64,000 nt of DNA from Aporrectodea caliginosa (taxonomy: Eukaryota > Annelida > Clitellata > Crassiclitellata > Lumbricidae): positions 62,001-126,000 of the forward strand of contig JACEVL010001181.1 of assembly GCA_020284085.1 (NCBI GenBank). The letters run 5' to 3'. The notes below the pieces were generated by a model, which saw only the letters and a program-made list of their open reading frames with translations, had not been told where the DNA came from and did no database searches. Position numbers and translations under genes: made by a program. Below, in pieces: positions 10,639 through 21,910 of this stretch; the stretch's first letter is position 1; each line of letters starts with the position of its first letter.

Positions 10639-11478
10639 TACTTAAAATGTGCACTGTGAATGTTAGATTCAATGCTTACACAGGCCGTTAAGTCTTGTGA
10701 TAGTAAGCCTATAAGAGTACGCTTTATGTAAATTCCACTGAGCTGCTTTGTAGATGTTTAGAACAGAAACCAAAAAACACAGTAATAAACTCGTGTATTT
10801 TTGCTCAAAATAACAAACTCGCAAAACGGATCTGGCTTTTCTGTACAACAGAAAACCAACACAAGTATGTAATACCAGGCTAATGTCTGTGAAATGGCAG
10901 TGGAACAGCCCACCTTGTTTTTGCTGTCCAACAGCCTGATAAAGACAAATCAGAATTAAACTACAATCTATTCACAGTTATCACTCGGTAAAACAAGATG
11001 GCTGCCATGGTCCAATATTCAAATCAGTAAGCTCTTTCAAATAAAAATATGAATCTGACAGTCACAACAGTGCTATCAGATTTGAAATTAAGTTAATCAC
11101 CGAGATTTTAGAGATGATATACAGATGTATTTAGCATTTGAGACCCTGTTTCAGAGTTGAACACTGAACAGTTTCTTCTAAGATTCAACATTAGTCTGCT
11201 CAGTTTGCACAGTACGTCAAGGTCTAGATCACGTAAAACTGGATTTCCTATTATCAGACAGATTTCTCATTTGGAGTTCAAGAAAGGTAATGACTCAAAT
11301 TCAACTTGAAGTTAATTTGAAAATCCAATCAATCAATTTTCCAGTATATTTGTGACCCTCGGATGTGACAAGATGAACATTGGTTTCGTGAATATTTGTG
11401 AATTTTTCATGGACTGATTAAATGATGTGTAGTGTGGGTGTTTTTAGAACCCTAGTGTATGGTTTTCCTTAGAAGAAT

Positions 11479-11773
11479 TCAATTCTCTGAATGACTTCTT
11501 CTTTCTAACGTCCTATCCGCAGAATCCATATCCAAAGGGCGCTGAACAACAAGGGACAGTGGCTCCGAAGCACAAGTAGATATGTTCGCATAACAGTTAT
11601 TCACGTATCTGTGCTCGCCCACGTCACCAGCGACGGACCTTAAAGTCATCAGATGATCGTCAACTGATGTCGAGATGCGGTCGTCGAAGTCACATACCCC
11701 GTATTCCTCTGAGTCGCCAACTTCCTCTTCTTTAATGTCATGAATCATGAGATCTCCACTTTCACTTCCATCC
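11479..11773 (-). CDS. FoxP: FoxP terminal exon: acidic tail and stop
   Basis: 295 nt, acceptor TTGACATCAG then GGATGGAAG; one base completes a Gly codon. The stop TGA is at 11481-11479. It encodes DGSESGDLMIHDIKEEEVGD, comparable to the IHVKEEP-type sumoylation-like motif and acidic C-terminus of FOXP proteins. A further 70 residues follow with no recognised motif. Confidence 0.87.
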
Positions 11774-11867
11774 CTGATGTCAAAGTAAATAAAACTATGT
11801 ATCAGTGCACAGTCATTTAAAAGAGTAATATCCATGCCAACATGCCCATAATACAGTTCGTGGGATC

Positions 11868-12050
11868 CATATTGGCCCTATTATAAGGGTCTCATAAGGA
11901 AGGGCCCTGTAAGGATCTCATATGGGTCCTATAAGGGTTTCAAATGGACCCTATAAAGGTCCCACATAAAATTATGGACCCTATAAGGGTCCCATATGGG
12001 CTCCATAAGCATCTCAAATGAGCTTGCTGACAGGGATATGTCAGTACAAA
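11868..12050. repeat. CATATGGGTCCTATAAGGG-type repeat block
   Basis: Seven or more variants of ATGGGTCCTATAAGGGTCTC in both orientations, ending CTTGCTGACAGGG. It is related to the interior of the MITE at 9726-9821 and to 14519-14575. It overlaps the region upstream of the FoxP terminal-exon acceptor. Confidence 0.6.
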
Positions 12051-12214
12051 TTTTAGTACAGTATTCATATCTTTACAATATCTCTATCAACCGACATATA
12101 TCTATAGTTAAATACTGCTAGGTTCTAGTGCACAATGTGTTTTGATGACAATATAACCGGCTCAGCTAAAAAAGTCTCTCAAACAGCACTGATCAAATAC
12201 AGCAAGCGATCTTC

Positions 12215-12290
12215 CATTAATCGTAAAAAATAAATTTAATCGTTAAAATCAATTAACGATGAATCGATTAATTAATCGTCACCACACACA
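12215..12290. mobile_element. Fragment of the TAATCGATTAAT hAT-like family
   Basis: Dense TTAATCGTTAAAATCAATTA and ATCGATTAATTAATCGTC words resemble the subterminal part of the hAT element at 28426-28894. No ends or duplication are seen; weak evidence. Confidence 0.35.
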
Positions 12291-12495
12291 GTTACATGTC
12301 GAATATCTTCTGCCTTGTTTCCACTGCATTTTATAATCCCTCGACTTTCTAATTATAAACTGGGTAAGCTCAATAGCTCATCGATTACATTTTTGTTCTT
12401 ACTGACTTTAGCATCATTTGACCTAGAGTGAGAACACTTCAGATTACTTTCTCTTGAAAAGGCAACAAATAAATTTAAAACTACAATTACGTCAC

Positions 12496-12635
12496 CCATC
12501 TGTACTGATCATAGTATATACTTGCCCCATAAATTCCTGGCTGAAATCTGGATTCATCTGTGTAGGACGGACGCCGCTCGATGCGACCATCTCTTCTGAG
12601 ACACCGACTACGTTAAGAGATCTCTGGTTCAAAGC
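12496..12635 (-). CDS. FoxP: FoxP exon: C-terminal region
   Basis: 140 nt, phase 0 entry after TTTCTGTTAG and exit two bases into a codon at GATGG|GTGACG. It begins ALNQRSLNVVGVSEEMVASS, reminiscent of the 'ALNASLQAALAESS' stretch after the forkhead in vertebrate FOXPs. Reading through would hit TGA immediately, and splicing to the acidic tail restores the frame. The donor GTGACG is not strong. Confidence 0.8.
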
Positions 12636-13044
12636 CTAACAGAAAACAAGACATTTCTTCATTCACAATACACGAATACATAACACAAGTGCTTCTAAAA
12701 ATTAATACAGCCTGGACTTGTTAATGTCACATAGTTGGGTACATGCTTTATGATACAGGGCATAAACCAGACTAGACTGTGCATAAAAAAATGAATAAAG
12801 CTGAAAAGTCAATATTTAGTGCTACACTGCAGTTAATCAATATGGTGCATTAATAGCTTTGGAGGAAATAACACAACTTCATGTCAACCAGAATGACGTG
12901 TAAACAGAAAGCACGTCAATAAGTCCACATCGTATTGAAGTATGCAACTCTGGTAAATTTACTAAATGTGTTTAGCAGATCAGCAGTGCTACCTCAAATA
13001 GTCTTTCAAATCCCAAGTGGGTTACAATTCACATATTGGCAGGA

Positions 13045-13152
<108 letters not shown>

Positions 13153-13811
13153 GACGATTTGGCCATAGCGCCGTAGCTCAGCCGAAAATTCAAGAAAGGT
13201 AAGTAATCATCAAGTCCAGCTGTTTGCCCTTTCCTTCTCAATTCACACCAGTACTTATTAAGTTCTCCTTGGCAACAAAGGTAATCATGCACTCAAAGAC
13301 ACATTATTCATTTGGATACAGCTTTGTTACCAAAGGCTATAGGTTGCACTGTCACTTATTGGATCATCCATGCCAAAACCTCCAAGCAGTCAAAATTCAA
13401 GACGATAGTAAAGTAATCAATAAGTTCAGCTGAGAAAATCATTAAGGCCTGCTGAATAATAAAGAGAGGCAACTCATTGTGAAAGACACAACCCAACTGA
13501 TAGATTGCTAGCAAAGGATTTTATGTTTTTACAATACAGCATCAGGAATAAAAGAATATTCAAGCCAGTAGTAATCTTACATCAATTAAACCAAAAAACT
13601 AAAACTCCAAAACAAACATATACACATCTTCGTTTAATAAAACAGACTGACAAACCGCAGTGAGTTACATAATGGAAAAGCAGACAAATCTAATATAATT
13701 TTATTGGGTACATAATCGGGTCTGCCACAATGCATTGCTACAAAAATTAGATGTAAAATTTCTGCAAACACTGTCCAGAGTAAGTTTACGAAATATCCAT
13801 TAGGTACTGAC

Positions 13812-13893
13812 CCGACCGCGGCTTGGAGATTGCTGCCATGGTTGGCCACCGAGGAAAGTGTCATCACCACCTGAGCCAGTATTCTGACTTCCA
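13812..13893 (-). CDS. FoxP: FoxP exon: post-forkhead Gly/Ser/Gln linker
   Basis: 82 nt. The acceptor AATGTTTTAG precedes TGGAAGTC, completing a split Ser codon; the donor is CGG|GTCAGT, phase 0. It encodes a low-conservation linker GSQNTGSGGDDTFLGGQPWQ ending QQSPSRGR. The call rests on splice signals and on phase agreeing with both neighbours, not on homology, so it is the least certain exon together with the next. Confidence 0.75.
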
Positions 13894-14514
13894 CTAAAAC
13901 ATTGAAACAGAAAGACCATCTGCTACAAATCGTAATTTAATGTGGTCAGACAAATAAAGAAAAAGCAGACGACGCAGCTGTTTATACGCCAGAATGCATT
14001 CGAGTTTAATGTCATCAGACAGATAAACAAAATCAATAGATTGAAGCTGTTTATAATTATGCTGGTGTCTGTAGTATGCTTTCTGATCCGATCAGCGTTG
14101 CAATTGCGATTTGTCACACATGGAATGAATAGAGTTCACCAGTTATTAACATAATGCTCTTCCATGTTTGATTCTGATAATTTCAACTTGTATTTTGCTC
14201 AGCTATGATCCCTGTGAATTATAAGAATGTTGGAACCACCCTGTGAGCATTGTCATAAAATTTGATGCAACCCTATGACTTCCATATGGAAATATAGGTG
14301 TAAGTTGGGCCTCACATCCTTACCCTCCTCCTGTATCCAGGCTTGGGACTGGCACTACCAGAGGATAGTGGTAGGTAGCCTTGACATCCTTCTGTTCTTG
14401 GCTGACATCCAAGCCCTGTGACGTGCAAGAGTAGGACTCCATCATGCGAGAAAAGAAGTTTTCCAGCCTCCTCCTATATGGGAAGTGATTCAATTGTTAT
14501 TTCTTCTGAACAAT

Positions 14515-14815
14515 AACAAAGGGTCTCAAATGGGTCCCATCAGGGTCCCCTCTGAGCATGCTGGCTGCTCAGGTTCAATTAGTTGTTCCTTTTGCATGCA
14601 CCTCGATGACACAGCATCATGCTTCTTCAGTGGTTGGGCCATCTACCTGGAACAGACTACCTTTGGATCAGCGCATTGTCTTAGATAGAGACTGCATGCA
14701 CTTGTATAAACACTTGAAGACTGTCCTCTGCCGGGGTTGGCCGGAGCACCTCTGAGTAGTTACCATTGAGTAGCACTATATAGATGCTCTTAATGAAGTT
14801 GCCAGGGTAGGCCTG
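14515..14815 (+). mobile_element. L2-like LINE 3' remnant
   Basis: Contains the end pattern CTTCAGTGGTTGGGCCATCTACCTGGAACAGACTACC, followed by GGAGCACCTCTGAGTAG and AGCACTATATAGATGCTCTTAATG. The same arrangement ends at 29045-29250 with a (TGAA)n tail, so this is the 3' part of the same retrotransposon family. It lies in a FoxP intron. Confidence 0.55.
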
Positions 14816-14840
14816 GGGTAGATGCCTGGCTAGCACTGAC

Positions 14841-14956
14841 CTGACTTGTAGGCGTCGCTGAAAGAACTCGTTATCATCAACTGTCCAGACGGCTCCTTTC
14901 GAGCTCTCGACTCGCTTGAAACACTTGTGTAGACTCAGGTTGTGTCGGACAGCATT
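14841..14956 (-). CDS. FoxP: FoxP exon: DNA-recognition helix and wing
   Basis: 116 nt, phase 0 entry after ATTCTTAG and exit two bases into a codon at GTCAG|GTCAGT. It encodes [20 protein letters not shown] followed by [18 protein letters not shown]. The recognition helix [13 protein letters not shown] is identical to that of vertebrate FOXPs, including the arginine equivalent to human FOXP2 R553. The wing after GAVWTVD is more diverged. Confidence 0.98.
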
Positions 14957-15139
14957 CTAAGAATTCAAGCAAAAATGAAGACAAACTAAATTAATAAAAC
15001 CCAAAAATCAACTGAAAAAGGCATCATTAAACCAAAAAGCTCAAGCACGATTAATGCATAAACTGATAGATCAATGTAAAAATCCAACCAAATCAGTTCA
15101 TGAATTGATCAACCAAATGAAAATGCATCCAAACTATAG

Positions 15140-15430
15140 CACCCAATGGAGGGATAGAAACACGGATGGATATATGGATGGACGGATTGATAGATGGATG
15201 ATTGGATGGATATATGGATAGATAGATATATGGATGGGTGAACAGACTGATAAATTGATGGATCGATGGAAATTAAGGGTTACTGACTGGGGGGTTTTGA
15301 CTGGGATTATTTTCCTGAGGGGTTATTGTCCAAGGGGGTATTGGCCAGAGGTTAGCTTCCCAGATTGTTATTATCCAAGGGGCTATTGGTCGGAAGTTAC
15401 TGTCAAGGGGGTTATGGTCCTGATACCTTG
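15140..15430 (+). repeat. GGATAGAT microsatellite and GGGGTTATTGGCCAAG minisatellite
   Basis: 15160-15265 is degenerate ATGGATGGATAGATATATGG. 15285-15425 is an imperfect minisatellite of units such as AGGGGTTATTGTCCAAGGGG about 26 bases apart. Intronic; no coding role. Confidence 0.7.
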
Positions 15431-15497
15431 ACACATATAACGATGGTCACATAAGGATGACACCAAGCATAGAAGGCGACATTCATAGCTAACTCAC

Positions 15498-15599
15498 CTT
15501 CCACGTAGCGAGGTTCTTGCGAAAGTAAGCAAACGTGTGAATGAACCACTGATAGATTTCGTTTAGCGTCAGCTGACCATCCGGTGAATCAAGCAGAGC
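15498..15599 (-). CDS. FoxP: FoxP exon: forkhead helix 2 and hinge
   Basis: 102 nt, phase 0 at both ends (CTGTAG acceptor, AAG|GTGAGT donor). It encodes [20 protein letters not shown] followed by [14 protein letters not shown]. The FAYF stretch keeps the alanine that replaces the proline of other Fox families (FPYY). In vertebrate FOXP proteins this alanine permits domain-swapped dimers. Confidence 0.97.
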
Positions 15600-16212
15600 C
15601 TACAGAAACACAGATATACAGTTTTTATCCCTTGGTTTCAGACAGAATTCAGTATGGTGGGAATGTTTTAATATTATTATCATGAGTTACAACACCATGA
15701 ACGCTTTCTAACTGACGAACTTTAACTGACAATGAAACTGACCCTCAGCTCTTGCTAACCTAAGCACTTTCTGACATTTACATTTGCAGAAAAGTAAAAA
15801 AAACACATAACAGTTGAAATGTAGGCAAACTTAATTAATGACAATTAATTTAAATTAATTAAAAAAAAACCTACTACTTATGCACTATCCAACCATATAA
15901 TTGGTAAATAATTTTTACATTTGATATTAACGTAACTACAACATATAACAGTTGAACCATAGCCAAACCTACAGTAATAATGACAATTCATTGAAATTAA
16001 TTAAACAGAAACTCATCAGCTATACACCGTCTACCCATCTATCATCACATGTTTAGGCCAAAGGCTACAGGAAGGGTAGTAGGAATACTCTCCTCATGAG
16101 GTGAGAGGTAAATAAACCTAGACCATACCATGCACTTCATCAGCTTCAATCCTCATAAGAACAGTTTGGGTTAACAGAACCTTACAGTCAAAGTGAACTG
16201 CCATGTACATAC

Positions 16213-16289
16213 CTGCCTGATGAGAGAGGCGTACGTATACGGTGGCCGTACGTCGGTGTTCTGATACAACTCCGCATTGCGTTGGATAT
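16213..16289 (-). CDS. FoxP: FoxP exon: start of forkhead domain
   Basis: 77 nt. The acceptor GTTGACAG precedes ATATCC, completing a split Asp codon; the donor is CAG|GTATGT, phase 0. It encodes IQRNAELYQNTDVRPPYTYA followed by SLIRQ, the first strand and helix 1 of the forkhead fold ('DVRPPFTYASLIRQ' in FoxP proteins). Confidence 0.97.
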
Positions 16290-16624
16290 CTGTCAACAGA
16301 TCAGAGTATGGTTTTATGTACTATCTGCAGTTCTCTCTCTAAAAAAACTGAAAAAAACAAAAGCAACTATTTATGTTTGCCAAAATTCACTAGTCTGGCC
16401 TTCCCCATCTGCAGATTTGCCACCAAATTTGATTTATGTGTTATTCTGGCTTGGGGTTTAAGTAAAGGGCCAGACACTCCAGTAACAAGGTGCGAAGAAA
16501 GATCAAAGCTAAAAGCCGGCTGGCTAAAGTGTTACCAATCTCTGTAACCTCTGAGACATGGCAAACACATTAGCAAACATTTACTCTGCCAGTAACTGAA
16601 GAGATCAGACCAAAAAAGATATTA

Positions 16625-16858
16625 CCACATTAAGAAGGAGAACAGTCTCTTAAGCCCTATGGGTTTGAAGTGCATATTTTCTTAGTCTTGGCTTATGAGG
16701 GCAAATGGCCAGTCCTCTCCCTTGCCAGCTGATCTTCGGTCCTCACTATAGCCGAGCTAGCTACGGAACGCAGGTTAAGCAGAAATTTCTGCCATGATGG
16801 GGATTTGAATCCCGACCTCTCGACTGACAGTCTAACATTCTTACCACTAGACTATTAC
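16625..16858 (-). mobile_element. tRNA-headed SINE (family A) beside a FoxP splice donor
   Basis: Read on the minus strand, the head has TAGTCTAGTGGTAAGAATGT and the B-box-like GATTCAAATCCCCATC, followed by the family body (AGTGAGGACCGAAGATCAGC, CATAAGCCAAGACTAAG). The head ends 14 bases from the donor of the FoxP exon at 16872. Other copies: 33965-34140, 45785-45997, 48775-49036, 50990-51275 and 57085-57365. Confidence 0.75.
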
Positions 16859-16871
16859 AAGACTGACTTAC

Positions 16872-17298
16872 CAGTTGATATAGGAACTGAAGACTTCTCT
16901 GATGTTCTGCGTCTTATGGGTCCTCCAGTCGGCATCTTCTGTTGGCCGCCATGAGTAGGCAGGGAGGGAACCGGGGCAGCGGCCCTCGACATCAACTGGC
17001 CCTGGCCCATGGGCCGTGGATCTGTGGCAGGAGTCGGTGAGTTCAAGAAGAACTTTTTGGGAGCTGACAGCGCCGGTTCAATGTAGCCACCTGTTAACAT
17101 GTTCTGCGAAGCGAGGAATCGAAGCGCCGGTGCCAGGAGTGGCATTGGTGCCAGCTGTGGATTGGTTCTGCCAGGCATTGATGTGGATGAGATTGAAGAG
17201 GAGTTTGAATGAGACGATGAAGACGAATAACCAGAACAGGTTGGATTATTCGGCATGGTAGAGGAGGTCAGCAAAGGGACGTGACCTTGGTCATAGTG
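16872..17298 (-). CDS. FoxP: FoxP exon: linker leading to the forkhead domain
   Basis: 427 nt, enters in phase 0 after TTGTAG and leaves with one base of a codon at ACTG|GTAAGT. It begins HYDQGHVPLLTSS, has a polyserine stretch, and ends MPTGGPIRRRTSEKSSVPIS, matching the FoxP 'GP(I/V)RRRxSDKxxxP' motif just before the DNA-binding domain. A SINE begins 14 bases beyond the donor. Confidence 0.95.
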
Positions 17299-17377
17299 CT
17301 ACAATCAGAAACACAGACAACAGTTGCGGCTGTGTCAGCTTCATTATTTCAATAAACGAATACTGATTGATTATTTA

Positions 17378-17740
17378 ACACATTATCTAAACAACATGTT
17401 ATGTAACAAAGGAAATGCAACACAATTCTTTTTTACATGCTTCATAGATTATTCTTCATTCCTTTGTCCTCTTAGATTCCCTTGGCTTTTAACCAGACTC
17501 ATCCAGGGAAGTGGCTTACACAACGATTTTGATTAATAGTACCATCAATAAATGCCTTGAGCATTACGACATTATCTAAAGCATGTCATGTAACAAAGGA
17601 AATGCATAAAACACAAAACTCGTTGTTACATGTTTCATAGATATATCTTCAGTCCTTTGATTATGCTCAAGGCATCAATTGTTGGACACTATTAATTAAA
17701 ATTGTTGCACAAGCCACTTCCCAGGATGAATCTGGTTGAA
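17378..17740. repeat. Composite direct and inverted duplication in intron
   Basis: ATGTAACAAAGGAAATGCA with about 90 flanking bases occurs at 17378-17470 and 17563-17665 as a direct pair. The block CATCCAGGGAAGTGGCTTAC...ATGCCTTGAGC at about 17490-17568 is inverted at about 17650-17735. The arrangement implies a duplication with inversion. Confidence 0.7.
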
Positions 17741-18029
17741 AGATTTAGACAGTTGTGACATAGAAATCCTAGTAATTACCATATATTAGATCCTTTGGGG
17801 ATAAATTTAAGACTAGCTATAATAAGTGTCACAGAAATTCCACCTTTTCAGTTCACAGAAAATTCCATCTGCTCAAATGACATGGGCGTATTCAGAGATC
17901 AAAGGAATCAATCTGCTGAGGCACAAACATGACCAAACCAACTCCAACAACATTGTTCATATTTCTGCACTTATTAAATGCCTGATATCTTGGACAATAT
18001 GATAATGGCAAAAGATAAGTCAGAAGATT

Positions 18030-18185
18030 ATTCATTCATTCATTAAAAGAATTTATAGCGCCCCTTCAAGGTTACTACTCAGAAGCGCTCCTGACCACGC
18101 CTTGGCTATAAAGGACAGTCTTAAGATTAGAGTAGAATGCTTCAGAAAAACTCTTGGCAGCAGGGTTAGATTATATTACAACACA
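18030..18185 (-). mobile_element. LINE/SINE 3' tail with ATTC repeat
   Basis: On the minus strand it reads GAGCGCTTCTGAGTAGTAACCTTGAAGGGGCGCTATAAATTC then (TGAA)n. This is the GCGCTATAAA 3' tail shared by several SINE and LINE copies here (24470, 26040, 29190, 58080). Confidence 0.65.
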
Positions 18186-18246
18186 TGTTCATTGTTCATC
18201 CATTAGAAACTGGAACTGCTTTAAAGTCCAACAGATGAATAGTTAC

Positions 18247-18498
18247 CAGCAGCGGAGGATCCTGACGAAATACTGTCGGTGAAGCTCTTGCCATCGGTCG
18301 ATGAACCGGAGAAGAAGAACGAGGAGCAGGAGGAGGAAGGGATGAGGGTGACGGATGGTGATGACGATGCTGATGGTGATGTGGTCCAGCAGATGGTAGA
18401 GAAGGAGCAGTAGGAGATGAGAAGTGGGAATCAGAATCATCTGGCTTCTCACGCAGATGATGCAACATCGCATGAAGCAGCGCTCGCTCCTTTGTCAA
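18247..18498 (-). CDS. FoxP: FoxP exon: end of zipper and Ser/His/Pro linker
   Basis: 252 nt, phase 0 at both ends (TTGTAG acceptor, CTG|GTAACT donor). It opens with LTKERALLHAMLHHLREKP, the counterpart of 'LAKERERLQAMMTHLHMRP', and continues with a Ser/Pro/His-rich linker including a HHHQHRHHHP run. The CtBP-binding PLNLV-type motif known in vertebrate FOXP1/2 is not visible here. Confidence 0.94.
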
Positions 18499-18501
18499 CT
18501 A

Positions 18502-18870
18502 CAATACAATAAAAAAAATTCAATATAATACTTACAATACAATACAGTACAACACCTCGCATAACAATTCAGCATTTTGGCCATTTACACCACAATTATT
18601 ACGATAAACTTATAGAAAAGAAACACTTAACTACCTCTTGTAATAGAGTGAACATAAGGCAATAAAATATAACACAATACAATGCAATACAGTACAAAAA
18701 TAGTTGAAAATAATACAAACAATCACTACGAAACAACACAATACAGCTAATTTTTACGGCATTTCTTTCTGGCCATTTACATCATCTTAGGAATAGCCTA
18801 CAAACAACAAACATTTATTTACTTCCCACGACAAATTGACAATACAATCGAGCATAGTAAAATACAATAC
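18502..18870. repeat. Degenerate ATACA pentanucleotide-like repeats
   Basis: CAATACAATACAGTACAAC-type runs at 18502-18560, 18662-18730 and 18838-18870. Intronic and non-coding. The remaining intron to 20310 is AT-rich with no gene seen. Confidence 0.6.
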
Positions 18871-20307
18871 TCGATTACACAGCTATTTCTAGGCTATTCA
18901 TACGAAAGTCAACAACAACAAGATGTGGAGGTAAGATCTTCTTGGTTCGCTGCCTTTCCTCAATTTGAGCGCTCCACTTTAACCCTCTTAACTCGGAATT
19001 CTCGTCATTATTTGTCCAAGTGTTTACATGCATCACATACTGAGGCTCGTTGTTTAAGCACTCAGTCCAGTATGTGACATCAACAGCTTCATAGGCTTCC
19101 CTCAAATGCTATCATCATTGTGCATTGCATAGAGCAAGTCCTTGACATTTAACACCACTGACTAATGTCTTGTCACCAAAATCAAGCAAGTAAATATATG
19201 CATGTACAGTGTGTCCTCATTACCGCAAAGTCCTTTAGAGAAGTGTCTTATGGTATAGCTCATAAACAGGGATAATGCAGACATAGTCAATATTTTGTGC
19301 TACACCACAGTTCTTATATGACATGTTAACCAATATGGCATGTAAAGTTAACAGCTTTTGGAGACAATACTGCTTGCTCAAGGCCCTACACAGTAATCGT
19401 CTTAGAAGATGCTCGAACATGTACTACTCTCCACAACACAAGACTCTAATCATTTACAGTACATGATATGCAACACATCACTGCCATCATTTCAGCCATT
19501 TTGCTTTGCAAATAAATAATTTTAAACACAACTTGGCGATTTGTAAATTATCAGGAAACAGGAGCTGAAAAAAAACTGCCAGATGGCATTGACTTACAAG
19601 CAGATGATTTACTCGCAGGACAAACTTCCATAATTAACATCCAAAATTAACCCACAAGTAATTAAAACAAGTCACTTCAACATAAAATTAAAAACAAATT
19701 TGTTTAAATAAATGAATAAAATGTTAAGGAAAAAAAACAGGAGACAAAACACAATATTAACATAACCACTTAATGTTAAAGCATAGGCAATGTTAATTCT
19801 AAAATAGTTTTAATGAAATATTATAGCATCAAATGCTTAATACTTATAATGCTTATTAAACAAAATGCTAGCAATGCTTAATACTTAATGCCAAATTCAT
19901 GCACTTAGTATTAATTTTAACAAGAATTTCAAAAATATTCATTTATCTAGCAAAAATATTTAATTTGATCACAAAAGTGTAAGAAGTTAATTAGTGTTTA
20001 CTAAAACAGCATTAATTTAACACAACTAACAACTCATACTATTAAACAGCATGCATACAACATAAAATTAGAAATAAAATTAATAACATAGATATAATGT
20101 CAATAAATCAGCCACATGGACATCACTGCTATTAGAACTGTTAACACCATCATTTTATTTTCAGCAGTATTAGCAAATTCTCATCATCGAAACTAACAAC
20201 AAGTTCCCGATACCTGGTCGAAACCAGGTTACAGAGACGGGCAATTCCATCCCTAGCTTCCGTTCACGGTGCAAAAATGTTGCGTTATTAAAAGCATCGC
20301 CATTATT

Positions 20308-20309
<2 letters not shown>

Positions 20310-20342
<33 letters not shown>

Positions 20343-21322
20343 CATTTATTGTTAACCTTTGAACAGTGCATTTACAGTTATACAGTTTTCATTTGAAGGG
20401 TAACAAGGAGGCCCTGAAGGGATGAGTATCCCGCTAAATTAGGGTCACCTATGTACCAGATATATACAGCTAGAGGCAGTTGCGATTGCTATCTTGTTCA
20501 ACATATCTCGTGGGCTAAATGCCCTATACTGGTGATTGGTTAGAGAACAGTTTAGGAAAATAGATCATTATTTTGTTTACAATAGTTGGCATTATCTATA
20601 AGAGCTTAACTAATAACTTAACTAAATAAGATCAGTTTGGTTATTTATTAGGTGGGTGCGTAACATCTTTTTAAACATATACAGATTGATTGCTTGGCAT
20701 ATTTCAGTGGGAATCTTATTCCATACGGAGGGACCTATATGCTTGGCTGAGAATTTGCGTGAGTTTGAAAGTGCAAGCGCTGGGCGATAGTTGCTCGAGC
20801 TCCTGGTGTAGTGGGTGTGAATATCTGACCCACGCTGAAAGTAATCATTAAAGTTAGAGGGCAGGAGTTTATGAGTAAAGCCAAACATAAAAGTACCTAT
20901 TTGTAGAGTTTTTATTTGATGTAAATTGAGTAAATTGAGTTCCGTGAATAAGTCTTTACTGCATAATTTGTGTAATCTATGGTATGGAGCTTTGGTTATA
21001 ACCCGTAGTGCTCGTTTCTGGAGTGTGATCAATTTGCTTAATCGTGAGTTGTATGTTGAGGCCCAGACCATCGTACAGTAAGTAAGGTAGGGGTATATCA
21101 GTGAATGATATAATTTTAGGCGGATATCAACTGGCAGGAGATGGGAGATACGTGACATTATACCTATGTTCTTTGCTATTTTTGCAGTGATGGACTTTAT
21201 ATGGGCATTCCAAGTCATGTGCTGGTCAATATACACGCCCAGAAACTTTGTTGTCTCAACTTGTGTGATGGGAACGTCATTAAGTAATAGCCTTAGGGAT
21301 TCTCTATTGCGTTATTGCTGTG
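20310..21322 (-). pseudogene. 5'-truncated CR1/Jockey-type LINE, 3' end of ORF2
   Basis: The minus strand from about 21322 encodes the C-terminal third of a non-LTR retrotransposon ORF2. It shows TKFLGVYIDQHMTWNAHI, then LPVDIRLKLYHSLIYPYLTY, LQKRALRVITKAPY and HIGPSVWNKIPTEICQ, stopping at 20622. The frame is intact over this part (204 codons from an internal Met). It lacks the catalytic palm motifs, which would lie farther 5'. The 3' end is a (GATT)n tail at 20310-20342. It lies in a FoxP intron and shares its 3' UTR with the copy at 46862-47420. Confidence 0.88.
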
Positions 21323-21420
21323 AAAGGAAATAACTAAATTATTTTAGAACCGGAGCGCGCCCACCATCCTTTTGTGAAAACACATGTGTAAAAAAGATGC
21401 AGTGGCTAATAATCTCTCAC

Positions 21421-21508
21421 CTGTATCTGTAGCTGATTGACGATCTCCATTTGAATTCGCACCTGAGCCGTGTGTTTATCATCCAACTGATGCATGACGT
21501 CCAGATGC
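21421..21508 (-). CDS. FoxP: FoxP exon: finger histidines and leucine zipper
   Basis: 88 nt, entering on the last base of a split Arg codon (AG|G) and ending in phase 0 at CAG|GTGAGA. It encodes HLDVMHQLDDKHTAQVRIQM followed by EIVNQLQIQ. The HxxxxH pair completes the zinc finger and the 'LDD..TAQ.R.QM..V.QL' run is the FoxP dimerisation zipper, continuing into the next exon. Confidence 0.96.
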
Positions 21509-21842
21509 CTACGCAAAACAGACCCATAAAAATGACGTGTAAAAAATTAAGCCAATAGTCGATGTTGTTTTAGTAAGCAATAACTACCTTGTTATTTTTT
21601 TACAATAAAATTAAATAACTTTCACTAGATAACTGAAAATAACAAAATGCTAAGTTAAAATTACTGAATGTATGTATTGGGTATTGAGTATTCAAAGCAT
21701 TTTTAATGCTATAGTATTTCTTTAAAACTATTTTAGGATTAGTGTTGTCTATGTTTTACCATTAAGTTTTAATTTTATGCTTGAATGAAAACCTGTTGAC
21801 AGAATAAAATTGCTCACCTAAGAAATCCAACAGTTTTTGCAT

Positions 21843-21910
21843 TAACCCTTTAACGACGAGCTGCATTGGTTTCCCATACATACGAGTACACGCTCATCGT
21901 TAAAGGGTTA
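21843..21910. mobile_element. 68-bp foldback with CCCTTTAACGA ends
   Basis: TAACCCTTTAACGACGAG at 21843-21860 is inverted at 21893-21910 with one mismatch. The CCC ends preceded by TTAA on the left (TTAG on the right) resemble a tiny piggyBac-type MITE whose right duplication has mutated. A plain hairpin remains possible. Confidence 0.45.

Noticed and set aside
13634..13894. 86-codon minus-strand frame as the FoxP exon frame
   Set aside because: That frame (VEVRILAQVVMTL) is out of phase with both neighbouring exons. The frame giving GSQNTGSGG joins in phase on both sides.
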